Shown here in pieces: positions 36,501 through 48,000 of a stretch of 64,000 nucleotides of DNA. The position numbers and the translations under genes are program-made. Position 1 is the first letter of the stretch. Each line of letters begins with the position of its first letter. This stretch comes from Branchiostoma belcheri (lineage: Eukaryota > Chordata > Leptocardii > Amphioxiformes > Branchiostomatidae). The DNA lies in the NCBI RefSeq assembly GCF_001625305.1, contig NW_017804398.1, positions 1,405,849-1,469,848 of the forward strand. Direction: 5' to 3'. The notes below the pieces were generated by a model. The model made no database searches. It was not told where the DNA came from and worked only from the letters and a program-made list of their open reading frames with translations.

Positions 36501-38270
36501 AGTAAACTTTCCATCTGTGTTGAACATAGCTTTATTTCAATAAATGTAAGAAATGTTTTCACCTACTAAATAAACTCTAATAAGCTGATCTGTGAGGAAT
36601 TCCTACTAGTACTCTTCAGCTGATCTTCAATGATTATCATTGATCTTTCTCTATACAAAAAGCTTAAAGTACATGTTACTTTTTACATGTACTAAAGTCG
36701 ATGATACATTGTAAGTGGATACAGTTTGCTGGCTCATCATCAACACTTTACATTTTAAGTTAACGAATTTCCAGCATTCTAGCTTGACTTATACATGTAC
36801 GGGAAAATCAGTTGTTCTATTTTAACCAGAGCCCAAGTATGTGATAACCCTCTGGAATCTCCACCATAAGGAGATTTAAGGATAAAAAGCTCAGCTTCAA
36901 GGAGTCTGTAACAGAGGTGAAGTCAGGTGAAGGAGAGATTGAAGGGAAACCTGTACCTAAGAGTTTCTTAGTTCTCTTCGAAGGTGTTAAAGGTTTTTCA
37001 GTGACTGTTCACAATGTCAAAGTCATTGGTCCTCCTCCCACTCGGTTAATGATGACCAGATACTGCAGGTAAATTATTGGGGGAAAATTCCAGTATTGTA
37101 CAAAGTAAATATTACCATCAACTTCATCAAGTAACCACCTGGTTTCTACTATCCAGGAAGCAGCCTAAAAATAACATGCATAGGGAACTGATAAAATGCA
37201 CTTTGCCTTCCCTCCCATTCAATTAACAGTGAAGTGCTGTGAGGTGTTGACTCTCATGGCTGAGGTTCAGGAATCCAGCCTGGTGGGGTGATGTGTTTCA
37301 CAGTTGGAGAACTCAGGGTACCAACTAGGTGAGATGAAAACAGGAGATGACACGGTCATGCTGGGCTGTAAAGCTGACATTCCTGGGTTTATTCTGGTGC
37401 GGTGGTCCTGTCAAGTTCAAGTATCTTAGAAAAGGAACACACAGTGGATTAGCTTCAAAAACTTGTGGATATACTCACTGCTCATATTGAGTGCTGCCTT
37501 CCCAGGAAAGTTGGTGGAATAGAATTCATATTCTGATATCATAGACTGGAATATGCATTTTAAAATGATGGCTACCTTCTGTTGGTTCCTTTGGGGAGTA
37601 TCATACTAGAGAAATGTGGTCTCAGCATATCAGCTGGTACTCCTGGTAGGAATTCTGAAATTTGGACTTAACAGAAGAATCATTGCAATAACATGTGACT
37701 TTGATTTATGAACTGAGATGATTTCTGAGAAGTGGTGTTGACATGTCCTGCTGGCGTGACTGGAGGTGAGGAACCCAGGGAGCCAGCCTCCTCCTGACCT
37801 GCCTCCTCACCCTGGGTCACCTGCACAGCTGGTGTCAGGCGACCCAGCCCAATCCTGCCAGCTCAGTAAAGATTCATTTCCCCAGCCATAAATCTGTGGC
37901 TGCTTACTCTCCAAGCAGAGGTTGATGGGGAAGATTGTGACATTTTCTATAATCACAGTTTCCTGACAACTTATCAACAGCAGGACAGTGTGGCCTATTG
38001 TATTGGATAATGTCTTGCCGGATGGATGTGACTTTGCTACAGTAACCAAAGACCACCAAAAGATGTGCTTGGTGAATGGGGTTGCTGCCATCTCATCATT
38101 CTGGAAAGAATTTGTTCTATTAAAAAGTCCTTTTTTTTCCTGTCAAAGTACAGTTTTGGTCCACATTTGTATTGTTGGATGGCGGGAAGCTGGTGATGAT
38201 GTGAGGGCCTTTTACCTTGTAATGTAACCATTACTTGTACTTATAATTATATTTCAGTCCATACCATGGT
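27547..38270. other. Long stretch without a supportable gene
   Basis: A/T-rich DNA with no run of exons that I can join. A 152-codon open frame at 27726-28184 (no ATG start) has no recognisable domain. Isolated open segments next to splice-like sites occur at 36025-36156 (after CTTCTACAG) and 36858-37069 (before CTGCAG|GTAAAT), but frames this long are expected by chance. A GGTTGATGGGGAAGATTG repeat word after CTCCAAGCAGAG occurs at 37909-37938. Confidence 0.5.
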
Positions 38271-38364
38271 ATGGATGAAATATATTGTGTTCTCTGATGT
38301 TTCTTCTCCTTCTTCTTCTCCTTCTCCTGCCACACAGTCAAAGGGATTCAACTCCGCCATCATT

Positions 38365-38560
38365 CAGCCAAATGACTTGAAATTTGGCATGGAGGTAGAG
38401 TGAGCCAATACCCCCAGGCGTTTTTTTCATTTTTTTGATACATGCCTTTGAAAAATTTTTATGAAGTTTTTTTTGGGCATTTTTCGCCAAAAAATGGATT
38501 TTTGGATCCTGAGCCCTGGTTTTACAACCAAATGATCTGAAATTCGGTATAAGGGTACCT
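38365..38560. repeat. Interspersed repeat with two internal similar units
   Basis: AGCCAAATGACTTGAAATTTG near 38365-38386 recurs in diverged form near 38524-38545 (AACCAAATGATCTGAAATTCG), each followed by a GGTA-type segment. The surrounding 38400-38700 is low-complexity T-rich and looks like an old dispersed repeat; the 104-codon minus ORF here is not a gene. Confidence 0.45.
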
Positions 38561-39798
38561 TGAACATGTGTCTTCAGAATAGCAGTCACATATTTGGCAT
38601 ACACCACTTCCAAATGACTCATTTGGGGGACTTTAATGGCTATTTTCAGCAAAAAAGGGCCAAAAGTGCTATACCCGTTCCATGTTCTATCTAAAGAATG
38701 GCCTGTTCCATCTGCCGTTGGCCATGGAACACCTGTTCCATTGCGGGTTACCTGAGGTCACATTGCACGTAAGTCGTACGGAATGACCCACACATTCAAT
38801 TTTATGTGCCTAAGACCTTCAAAATGTATCAAATCTCATCATTGTTAGTATTTGCATACTAGCCTGACTATACCTGTAATAAGACTAGTAAAGCTTTCGA
38901 GATACAATGTGCTTGTTCTTGCATCTTTGATCTCAATTACATAGCTACTATATAATTCATTTATTTGAGAATCTTTGCCAGTTTTACACTGGGGTAAGTT
39001 TGGAATAGTCCACTTTTGCGTGGGAGGGAGATGGACTGAAATATGCTGTATTTGCTCCCAAGCAAATGTCGGCCTCTCTAGTTCAACATAAATCATGATT
39101 GGTAAATTACAGGTAGCTAGCCTTTCTGAAGTATTATCAGGACCCCCCATGCACACCCTTTTGTGTATGTCCAGAATGTCCCTGCTTTCTGTAATACAGC
39201 CTGCCCTCCTTCCCAGTCTCCTGATCTGACACACATTAGGCTACCCTGGGAGCCATCAGTATTTTAGCAGCTTGAGGGATAAGGATTAAGCTACAAATTT
39301 ACGTCTCACCAGGTGCAAGTAAATTATACAAAATACATTTCTTTCATGGCATACCTACATGTGATGATGTTCGTCCATCGCAGTCGATGATGACCCCAAC
39401 TTCAGTCCTTGTGTGTCCGGGTGTGGCTGACGAGTCCAATACCTACATGTACATTTTTATAATATCACTGAAGTACACTGCTGGTCACACTATTCAATTT
39501 TTCCTTTTCATGATACAAATACAATGTAATTTCTAGCACTCCACCCCAGAAAAAGATGTGTTAGTGCCTGTGTGTTAGTGCTGTTCCAACTTGGCCAAAG
39601 ACTCTTCTCTACTTTGCTGTGATCTGATTCAGTTATCCTGCCAGGTGGTAGATGTCCTACCAAAATTAAGGCAGGGTACATAAATCAAACAGGAATGGAA
39701 AAAAATGTTGACTTCATGAACACCAAAATGATAGATTTTTGGCCCATGGAGTGAGTAGCCATAGGTGTACAGAATCATAATCTGAAATGTTCAACTTT

Positions 39799-40531
39799 GG
39801 CCAACTTTAGACTGACGACAGTATACGATCGCACGACAATCGTTGTGGGCGACGGCTGACTTTAGACACATGACCAGGAAGTGTGACGGACACCCGCAGC
39901 GCAGGAGGGCACGCCGCGCGCCAATTCAAAATGGCGAGAGAACCCCTTTTTTTCGGCATGCTGCAGAAGATTGTTTTTAATCTGCTTTTAACTCGTTGTT
40001 CTGTGGATGAGACTCCTAGTTTGTGCCCAGCAAAGAAGGGGTATGAGGCACATGTACCAAGCGGGGCAATACTCCGGGTTTGAACCCGGCGTTCAGTGCT
40101 GCCGTCGGCCTGGCTATATTGGCCGGGAAATGTGGATCGGCAGATCGGTTCGTACCGGAGAAGTAGCGATTGGTGGCTGGGGATTGTACTAGACACGTAT
40201 GACGATATAAAGTCTTTGGTTTGATGGCATTTAATGATACTGGCGATGTGCTTGGACATGAAATAACGCTTGCAGGCTTATTTGCATAAGGCCAATGACC
40301 TCCCACTTCCTTCGCCGGCGACGGTTCACTTTAGACGGTGGAAAATCCTCCTCGGACCCCCCGCTGAAGGATCGCACGATAGGGTCCGAGGTGGTAGTGA
40401 CGACGATTCGAGGATTACCGTCGTGCGACTATTTTGATCGTCTTTAGACGGTTGTAAAATACCGTCGCCGGCAACATCTTGACGATAAACATTCGTACGA
40501 CTATTTAACCGTCGTCAGTCTAAAGTGCCCC
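39799..40531. mobile_element. 733-bp GC-rich inverted-repeat element
   Basis: The left end GGCCAACTTTAGACTGACGAC (39799-39819) matches the inverse of the right end GTCGTCAGTCTAAAGTGCCCC (40511-40531) with a few mismatches. TTT flanks both sides (39796-39798, 40532-40534), a possible 3-bp target duplication. The CTTTAGAC word recurs internally at about 39861, 40329 and 40441 with GCGACGG neighbours, suggesting nested or repeated subterminal sites. Base composition is much richer in CpG than its surroundings. The 150-codon minus ORF (40259-39807) has no transposase signature, so the element looks non-autonomous. Confidence 0.7.
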
Positions 40532-41088
40532 TTTATTTGAATGTTAAAATGCCACAGAAAATCCATTTTCCACACAGCTTTAAGTAAAACCAGCCATGTA
40601 AATAGTTGGAGGATTAAAAACAGCTTGGCCCAGTTCCCAAAGGAGGACCATGTCTCCTCCCATCAAATTAGGTCAGGGAAAAGAATCTCAGTGTTAGGAC
40701 AGAAGTTGTTAATGTTGTTTATGGTATGAGTGAACTTGAGTTATCCTCCTTTGTGAGGATAAAAATGACTGATCTCTGACACTGTGCCACTTGGTCCACT
40801 GGCAAATTGTGTTGATACTACTGTAACATCAGAGCAAAGAAAAGCACTGTAAATGACATTATTTATGACCTGTCTTTTGTTGTTTCTTTGAGTTATGTGG
40901 AAGTAGAGGGATTAAGTTTTGTGGCCAATGCATACTCCTGGTTACTTGGTGGAAGATTTCGCTTCAACGTTGATGATCTGTGAAATGAAGTTAGCCTGTC
41001 AGCTGGCCTAAGGCACTCTGGTTCTGTCATTATGAAAGGGATATTTGAGGATCAAGGAAAAACACCTGCAGGGGTTTGGTACAGTGAA

Positions 41089-41122
41089 TAGCTGACTTGC
41101 TATATAGCTGACTTGCTATATA
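41089..41122. repeat. Tandem duplication of a 17-bp unit
   Basis: TAGCTGACTTGCTATA occurs twice back to back (41088-41121 region). Small and simple; consistent with replication slippage. Confidence 0.7.
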
Positions 41123-41605
41123 TTGTAACTCTGTTTACTGAGCAGTCCAAAACATGATTTTTTTTCTGAAATGGGTTGCAGCTTTTGATGCCTGACATGG
41201 CAGAAATAGATGGGATTTATGACTGTCTTAACCTGTTGCATTTCAATTTTCTATTGTGCCAGTGTAAATTAAATGATGTACAACACCTATGGAGTACTGA
41301 AACTCTCATCATGTGTTTATGGGTATTGGTGAGTTTTACAAGAGCTACAACCATTCAGTGTTTCTTAATGATTAACATGAGTTAAGCTCCAACACGTCTC
41401 CTCCATATCACTAACCACAGGGTCAAATTCAATGGCTTTGTGATGTCAACCCTCAGGAATGTTGGGTGGGTGGACAGATTTGTCTGTTTGTCTTTGATTT
41501 GCTCTTCTGTATGACTGGATTGGTCCCAGACTGCTTAGGTAGCAAAATGTCCCACTTGGGCTTTTGAATCAGTATCAATACTGATTTTAAAAGAGTACTG
41601 TCTTT

Positions 41606-41692
41606 TACATTGTACATTGTATATGCCGTAACTCTAGCAATCATGATAATATCATGATTGCTAGAGTTACGGCATATACAATGTACAATGTA
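41606..41692. repeat. Perfect 42-bp palindrome with 3-nt loop
   Basis: 41606-41647 is an exact inverse of 41651-41692, separated only by AAT. The arms contain GCCGTAACTCTAGCAATCAT. GAGTAC on the left (41594-41599) and TACTCT on the right (41691-41696) extend the symmetry after a short left-hand interruption. No ORF. It is either a very young fold-back element or a hairpin-forming RNA precursor. Confidence 0.9.
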
Positions 41693-41874
41693 CTCTTCTA
41701 CCTATTGTTAGCATGATGATAGCTTTCTGAGTTTACAGGATTGCCATATACATTATACATCTGTATTTATAGTAACCATCACACTTCTATGAAATATGAT
41801 CCCACAGAAGGGGAACCTGGTACCCATCCCACATAGAGCTGGCAGCTAGGGTCCCTTCCCTGCCTCATCAGATA

Positions 41875-42049
41875 CTGTAAATTCATTTATTTTCGTGGTG
41901 GCTTTATTTCTCAGTCAGAGGGAAAAGAATGTTTTCACCAAGTTTTAGATTTATGGCTACAATAGTTCTGTAGTACAGTACTACTGCAGGTGTCATGAAT
42001 TTCTGAAAAGGCGAAAATAGAATGGCTGTGAAAGTCTAAAGATTTACAG
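41875..42049. mobile_element. 175-bp MITE, TA target
   Basis: CTGTAAATTCATTTATTTTC at the left end and GATTTACAG at the right, each flanked by TA; both ends carry a TTTTCG word (ATTTTCGTGG, and CGAAAAT read in inverse). It shares its terminal CTGTAAAT with the element at 11156-12488. A related degenerate copy begins near 44160 (CTGTGAATTCATTTATTTTC). Confidence 0.65.
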
Positions 42050-42051
42050 TA

Positions 42052-45000
42052 CTGACCTGAGTCAGTTGTCTGTTTCTGATAAGTGGCTCTGGTGTCAGAA
42101 AAATGCAAGTTAGGAGACAGGATAGGAGATAACCATGTGGAGGGACCCAGTACCATCCCTACGTGGGGGATACTGTATGTAGGGTGAAGGTTAAAGTTGC
42201 TGGTGCATAGCAGTCACTCAAACCCTTTCACCACCTCCTCAGTGAATTTATGTGGGTGGGTGTCATGTGGGCAGGGCAGATCAATAATTGGAAACACTTT
42301 TTCTGGACTCAAATATTTGTGCAACCTCATGATGATAACAGATATAAGGGGCTACTGTTAGAGAAAAAAAAACTGGTCAATTATGCAACTGCATGGTCAT
42401 TGCTTTTACTACTCCTCAGCAATACCAAAATTGTTTTAACAGGTAAGCTTGAGGGGTATTCTTATCGGCTTTAGAAAATGTCTAGTGTTCTGTAAACCCT
42501 ATAAGACCCCCATTTGCTCCCAGAAACCCCTTACATATCCCCTCCAAAGGAGCAGATAGCAGGTAGACAGCAGGCAGACAGCAAGCTACTCAACTTAAGC
42601 TGTGCTCTTCTGCTGGTTCCCAACTACATCAAGGTAAAAAGAAACTCTTTCTACATGTATGTGGATAGATAATAGTTATAATGTTAATTGTATTTGGTTG
42701 TAGGCAAATAGATAGTATGATATGATCTTAAATATAACTTGCCTGCATAGATATCATAGGCTGTAATAGTAGGAATTGTAAGTGATATGCAAAATCCACA
42801 CAAAGATAAGCTTTCTTCTTTTTATGCCTGGACTTTTGAGTATTGTTGAAATGTGGACAATCCTGAGAAATAGAGTGTTAGGATATCCAGTTCCCCTCTT
42901 CCATTACTTTGGGAATGTAGCTGATCTGTCTGGAATGCCAAATTTGAGATAAGCCTTGCATATAGAATTGATTGTGCCATCACTTTACATTAGATACTTC
43001 AGAGGCTGATATAATACATGACTGCTTATATGTCAATGATACCTTTACTCATATTGATGCTTTACCAATGTCTGCATATGATCCTTATTGCCAGAGCTAT
43101 GTAGTTTTATCTGAACATCTATTTAATGGGCCTTTTTGTTTTAGAGACCGAGAATGTTATGACGCATGTAGCATATGTCCTCTAAACCAGTGCAGTCTGT
43201 CTCCACATGGGAACAATCAGGGACATGTTTTGGGAAGTGGTGCTGCTGTCGCAACCATCCAAAACACAGTTTCATGTTTTGGGATACATACGTGGAAATT
43301 GTCAAGGGAAATATGTAAACAGTACTCTTTTGGTTGCCAGTGGGCAGTGGGAAAGTTTAATGTGTTGATATTTTTGTTCTGTTCAAAACGTGAGTAGAAG
43401 ATCAAAACGTTTGAGATCAGTTGGCCCTCCAATAGGGTAGCTGCATCTATACATCTAAATGATTTCAAAAATACTGTATATTAAGTTCCTTTCTGAGCAT
43501 GGCCTCTGTCATCATGGTCAAAGAGCCTCTTCTGGTTTATTATTGTTATTTCAGATACTGGTAACACTGAAAAAGTTTTGTTTGCGAAAACTTGCTTCAT
43601 GCTTGCTATGAAACTGAAAAAAGAAAACCTTAATTTACTGTCAGTTCTAACCAATTATGCCTTCAACTGTCTGAACCCCCAATTTTTTCATAACTAGGAA
43701 ATCAAGTCTGGGAGCCTGGTAAACTCTTCTTCCGCTATCCTCCCTTGATCCAATATTTTCTATTAAAAAGTCAGACTAACACTCATTAGAGAACTGTTCA
43801 AAGGTGTCCCTACATCCTGGTCCCCACAGAGAACTGTGGATGTACAGACGCTGACTCAAAGGAGCCCCATGTCAGGTAAACATCATGTCGTAGGGCTTAT
43901 TACTTGCAGGGAGGCTAGAGAGAGACTTGTCACGCAATTTGTGGTCACTATCGAGGGGAATTTGTGGTTTTGACATGACTTTGAACTTTCAGCAGAGAAA
44001 TCTGGTTTAGATATGAAGGGACTTCTGGTGGCTTTTCGATGAGTCCGTCCCTGTTGGAAGTAGGAAAATAGTCAGACTTTGAAATAAATAAAGAATAAAT
44101 AGAGGGATTTGTTTTAATTCCCTACTCTGTTGCCGGACAACAAACTGCCTTTGAACAACTGTGAATTCATTTATTTTCTAGGGACTTAATTTTACAGTAG
44201 AAGGGGAAAGTAGGTTTTCAGAGCTTGTGTTTTAAGTTCAGTTGAAACAATTCTGTTGTATTATATATAATAGTAGTAATTTATTCAATTGGAAACACTT
44301 ATTCATTGTGTCATGCATTTTCTCTGGAGAGGTTACCACAAAAATATAACCACCATTTGTGCCCAAGAGTCATAAAGAAGAGGTCCTTACTTCATAGCAC
44401 CTTGACTTGGTTCTAATGAAGAGACACTTCAAAGTTTGACAAAATGACTCAGCACTTGGACCCTTATAACTAGGGCAGCTTTAATGCACAGTAAAACACT
44501 GGATGACATGTATAGTGATCATGACACCTATATGCTTGTATGCTAATCAAATAGTGACACCACACTCTCAACTCCAAAGGGAATCATACTTCCTGTGGTA
44601 GACGGGGAGGGAGAGATGGATATAGCCTGAAGAAGGATACTTGCACTTAATCAGAAGTGGCGAAAAGTCAGGAAAAAGGAAGTGACAGTGAGAAATAATT
44701 CTTCTGTCCACCTGTCGGTGATGTCAAACTAACACCCCTGTGCAGAATATATCATTCCAGTGGTAAAAGTGCTCAGACTCTGAGTCACATTGACTATATG
44801 ACTAACTTGGCATAAGCATGGATGTACATGTAATGTTACATACATGTATGTATGATTGAGAAAGTGGTGCTGGTAGTGAGTATTAGCAATTCCAGAGTTA
44901 GGGAAAAGCACCCAAACCTAATACCCAGTTGTTTCTTGATTGATATTGTAGTCACTAATATATGACGAGTACTTGGCTTCTAACCTGATATGTAGATGAT

Positions 45001-48000
45001 CCCGAGATTACATGTAATCTTTCCACAAGTTTGTAATAAGTGTATTGAGTGAGCCGTATGTTTGTATATTTCTTTCCTCGTCATACAGGCTCAGATGAGG
45101 TTTGATCTTATCGGAACTTCTCTCAGGAGAAGAGCTATTAGCAATGGACTCTACCATTGGGGTGATTTTTGTATGCCTCTTATCTCACTGGCTTTCCTTC
45201 TTTACAAGCTCAGGAAATCCCAGCTAAGGCTTTGGCTAACCCCTCCCTTCCTTCTACTCCTTCTTTGGTCTGATGCCAACAGGAGCTAGCTTTCCCTGTG
45301 ACTGTGTGTAGATCACCCAGAGCCTCCCGAGCCTCTGACTGAGGGTCAGCATCAATTTGTCTTGTGCTGTCTGAGTTCTTCTGATTTAATGATTAGTGTA
45401 TTTTGATCTGTCATTCAGAGGTGGGGATACACATCATATATTTTGAACCCCTTGTTGTGATGTACGTGATCCAAAGAAACTCAGATTTCGTACCTCTTTT
45501 CTTCCATCTAGCCATACTTCCCTCCATTCACCATATCTATATCAAAAATCAATTGGCTTTGGCCATCATACCATGCACTCTACTCCATTGTTCCATTCGT
45601 CCATCTGTCCCTCAATCCATCCATTCATGAAAATGGAAATGCAATGGTCATATACTGTGCATGTGTATCACGTAGGCAATACACCTGCACTTCTAACAAT
45701 TGATCAATGCGTCCTTTTCACATGTCCCTTGTTCTGGTGCTCTAACTTTCATTGACTGCACTTCTTCACATTTTTCATATACACTTCAGGACAAGGTTGA
45801 CCAATAACTATGGTGGAATAATTTGTCCTAGTTGAAATTGTCCCCTGTTATCTCCACACTTTTACATCTTTATTGAACAAATGGTACTACAGTAATTAAA
45901 AGGATTCGGTGCTACATGTACTCCTTTGCAGTACCCCCAACATCTCATTTAAATGAACATATGCTGAGAGGAGGAGAGCAGACTCCCCAATTTCGATCTG
46001 GTGCCAAACTCATTATAGCCCTCTTTTTCTCCTTAAAGAATCATGAAAAAAAATGCATCACGCAATTTGCAAGAAAAGGAAGATGAAAGAAACAGTAGTG
46101 AGCAGGAAGTTCACCATATGTTGTCTTTTGGTGCAGTCAGCAGTCCCCCCTGGAGACAGTAATTGTGTTACAGGTGCCCCAACAGTGGGGGATATTTGGT
46201 CCTGATGGGAAGCATCTCATCACTGGCAGTGATTGATAGTATTAAAGGTGTGGGGAAAAAGATCTGTGTCAATCTCTCTCTACAAGTGCTGGACATTGTA
46301 TTTGGAGTATGAGCTAGTTCTTCTGAGAAGGGGAAGGGAAAAGAAAATTTAAGTACCAGTATAACAGGCAGAAAAACAGCTGTTGCTCCTTCTATGCAGG
46401 TTTCACCTGTATCCATCCAAGGCAAGTCGTTTTCTTGCAAAGTCCATGGGGGCATGGCTCCCAGATGGCTTGTTTATCCCAGTATGTGTCCTTGGCAGGA
46501 GGTTGGCCATGATTGACTCTGGCACCAAGGCAGTGCGCAGAGTCTAGACTACAAGACAACTTTGGAGACACCTCCGTCATGTTGCCAGACCTTCACAGCA
46601 GATACTGGTTTGATACCATGTCTAGATTGAAACTTCATATCTTCTCCAGCTTGGATTCAGGACTGGATGCAATTTACTGCATGTAACCTTAGTTGGCTAT
46701 TACCTTCGTGACAAGTGTGATATCTTACTTACTTAAATCCATTTTCACTGTGATACTGGTGAGTACTAGAATATCCATAAGGTATTACAGTCACCTTACA
46801 TTTTTTTATGAAATTGCTGAAATCTGTAAGAACATCCCTGCTTTTTTATTGCTGACATTTATATTATATTGAATTTATATATATCATATTATATTGCATT
46901 TCACATTGAATTGTAAATTAAGAAATATTTCAACACCACAGCATCAGCTGAAGTGGTTGTCAGAGTTTGCCAGCCATGGTCAGCATTGACCATCTGTATC
47001 ATTGTATAACCTTATACAGTATTTTCTTCTGGAGAGATATGTCACATCATTATTGTACAGTAGATCTAAATGTTTCAACATAATCAGCCCATTTATCACT
47101 CAAGGCAGGCCTGACTCCAGGCCAGCAGGGCTGCTCATTTCAGAGGAGCAACACATTTTGAATGGATTATTTCATTAGACAAATATACACAGGGAATGTC
47201 AGGCAGCTTGGAATTCATCTGTGATTAATTTGGCAACAGGGAGAGGATCTCCTGTTTACCCCACTAATTATCTTGAATTCAGGGTTTTAGCTTTTATTAG
47301 AAACAGGTGGGGAGATAACGGACTTGAAAATGACTATGAAATGAGCTTAATTTTTTGTGTGTAACAATCTTAGATAGCTAAAGCCATAGGATAAAGTATG
47401 AAGGAAAAAATGTTGGGATGATAGTCTCGATTTATGATCAGCTCTGTTAACGTTACATATATATAATTTTGCCAATTTGAAAAACAGGGTGTTAAGTGCA
47501 GCACCCTTCAGGTATGTACAATTTAGTAAGAGGGACTTGTTGAATTTTTATTCCAAAAGGCTGTTCCAAAAGACAGATGGCATTGCCATTGATTGATAAT
47601 AATAAGTCTATTATTATTAAGCCTAGCCATGGGGGCTACTGGCTGAGAACAGGCTGTTCAGAAGGCCATAATTTTTCTTGAAATTATCAACTTGAAAAAA
47701 GATAAATAATCCACATATCATGGATTTCTTCTTATTTTGCAAATCAAACATCAAGTAAATTTCAGAGTTGTCAAGTTCTTTCATTTCTGTTTCAGTCTTA
47801 TTTAGATTGATTATCCACAAAGGTATGCCCTAATTCTGCCATTATACTCCTGGTCTGTGTTTTAGCTACTGGTATGGAGCTGCAGTCTGTGTTTCGTACT
47901 CTTGCCAAGTAATTTTTGCACAGCCTGTGTCAGCCACCCAATTATTCTGGATGTGAGGAAGTCCAGGCCTCATCATTGTTCTCTGGGTCAGTTTTGCTCT

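Noticed and set aside
36858..37069. 70-codon plus-strand open segment ending at a CTGCAG|GTAAAT donor-like site
   Set aside because: Attractive peptide, but the acceptor is poor, no adjoining exon was found, and dozens of such runs are expected by chance.
38338..38652. 104-codon minus ORF
   Set aside because: Falls in a dispersed repeat with duplicated internal units and T-rich low complexity.
39807..40259. 150-codon minus-strand ORF
   Set aside because: Lies wholly inside the 733-bp inverted-repeat element, overlaps other frames of similar length, and shows no transposase or other motif; the GC-rich element simply has few stop codons.
42972..43397. 141-codon plus ORF with many cysteines
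   Set aside because: No periodic cysteine pattern or signal sequence, and no bracketing splice sites.
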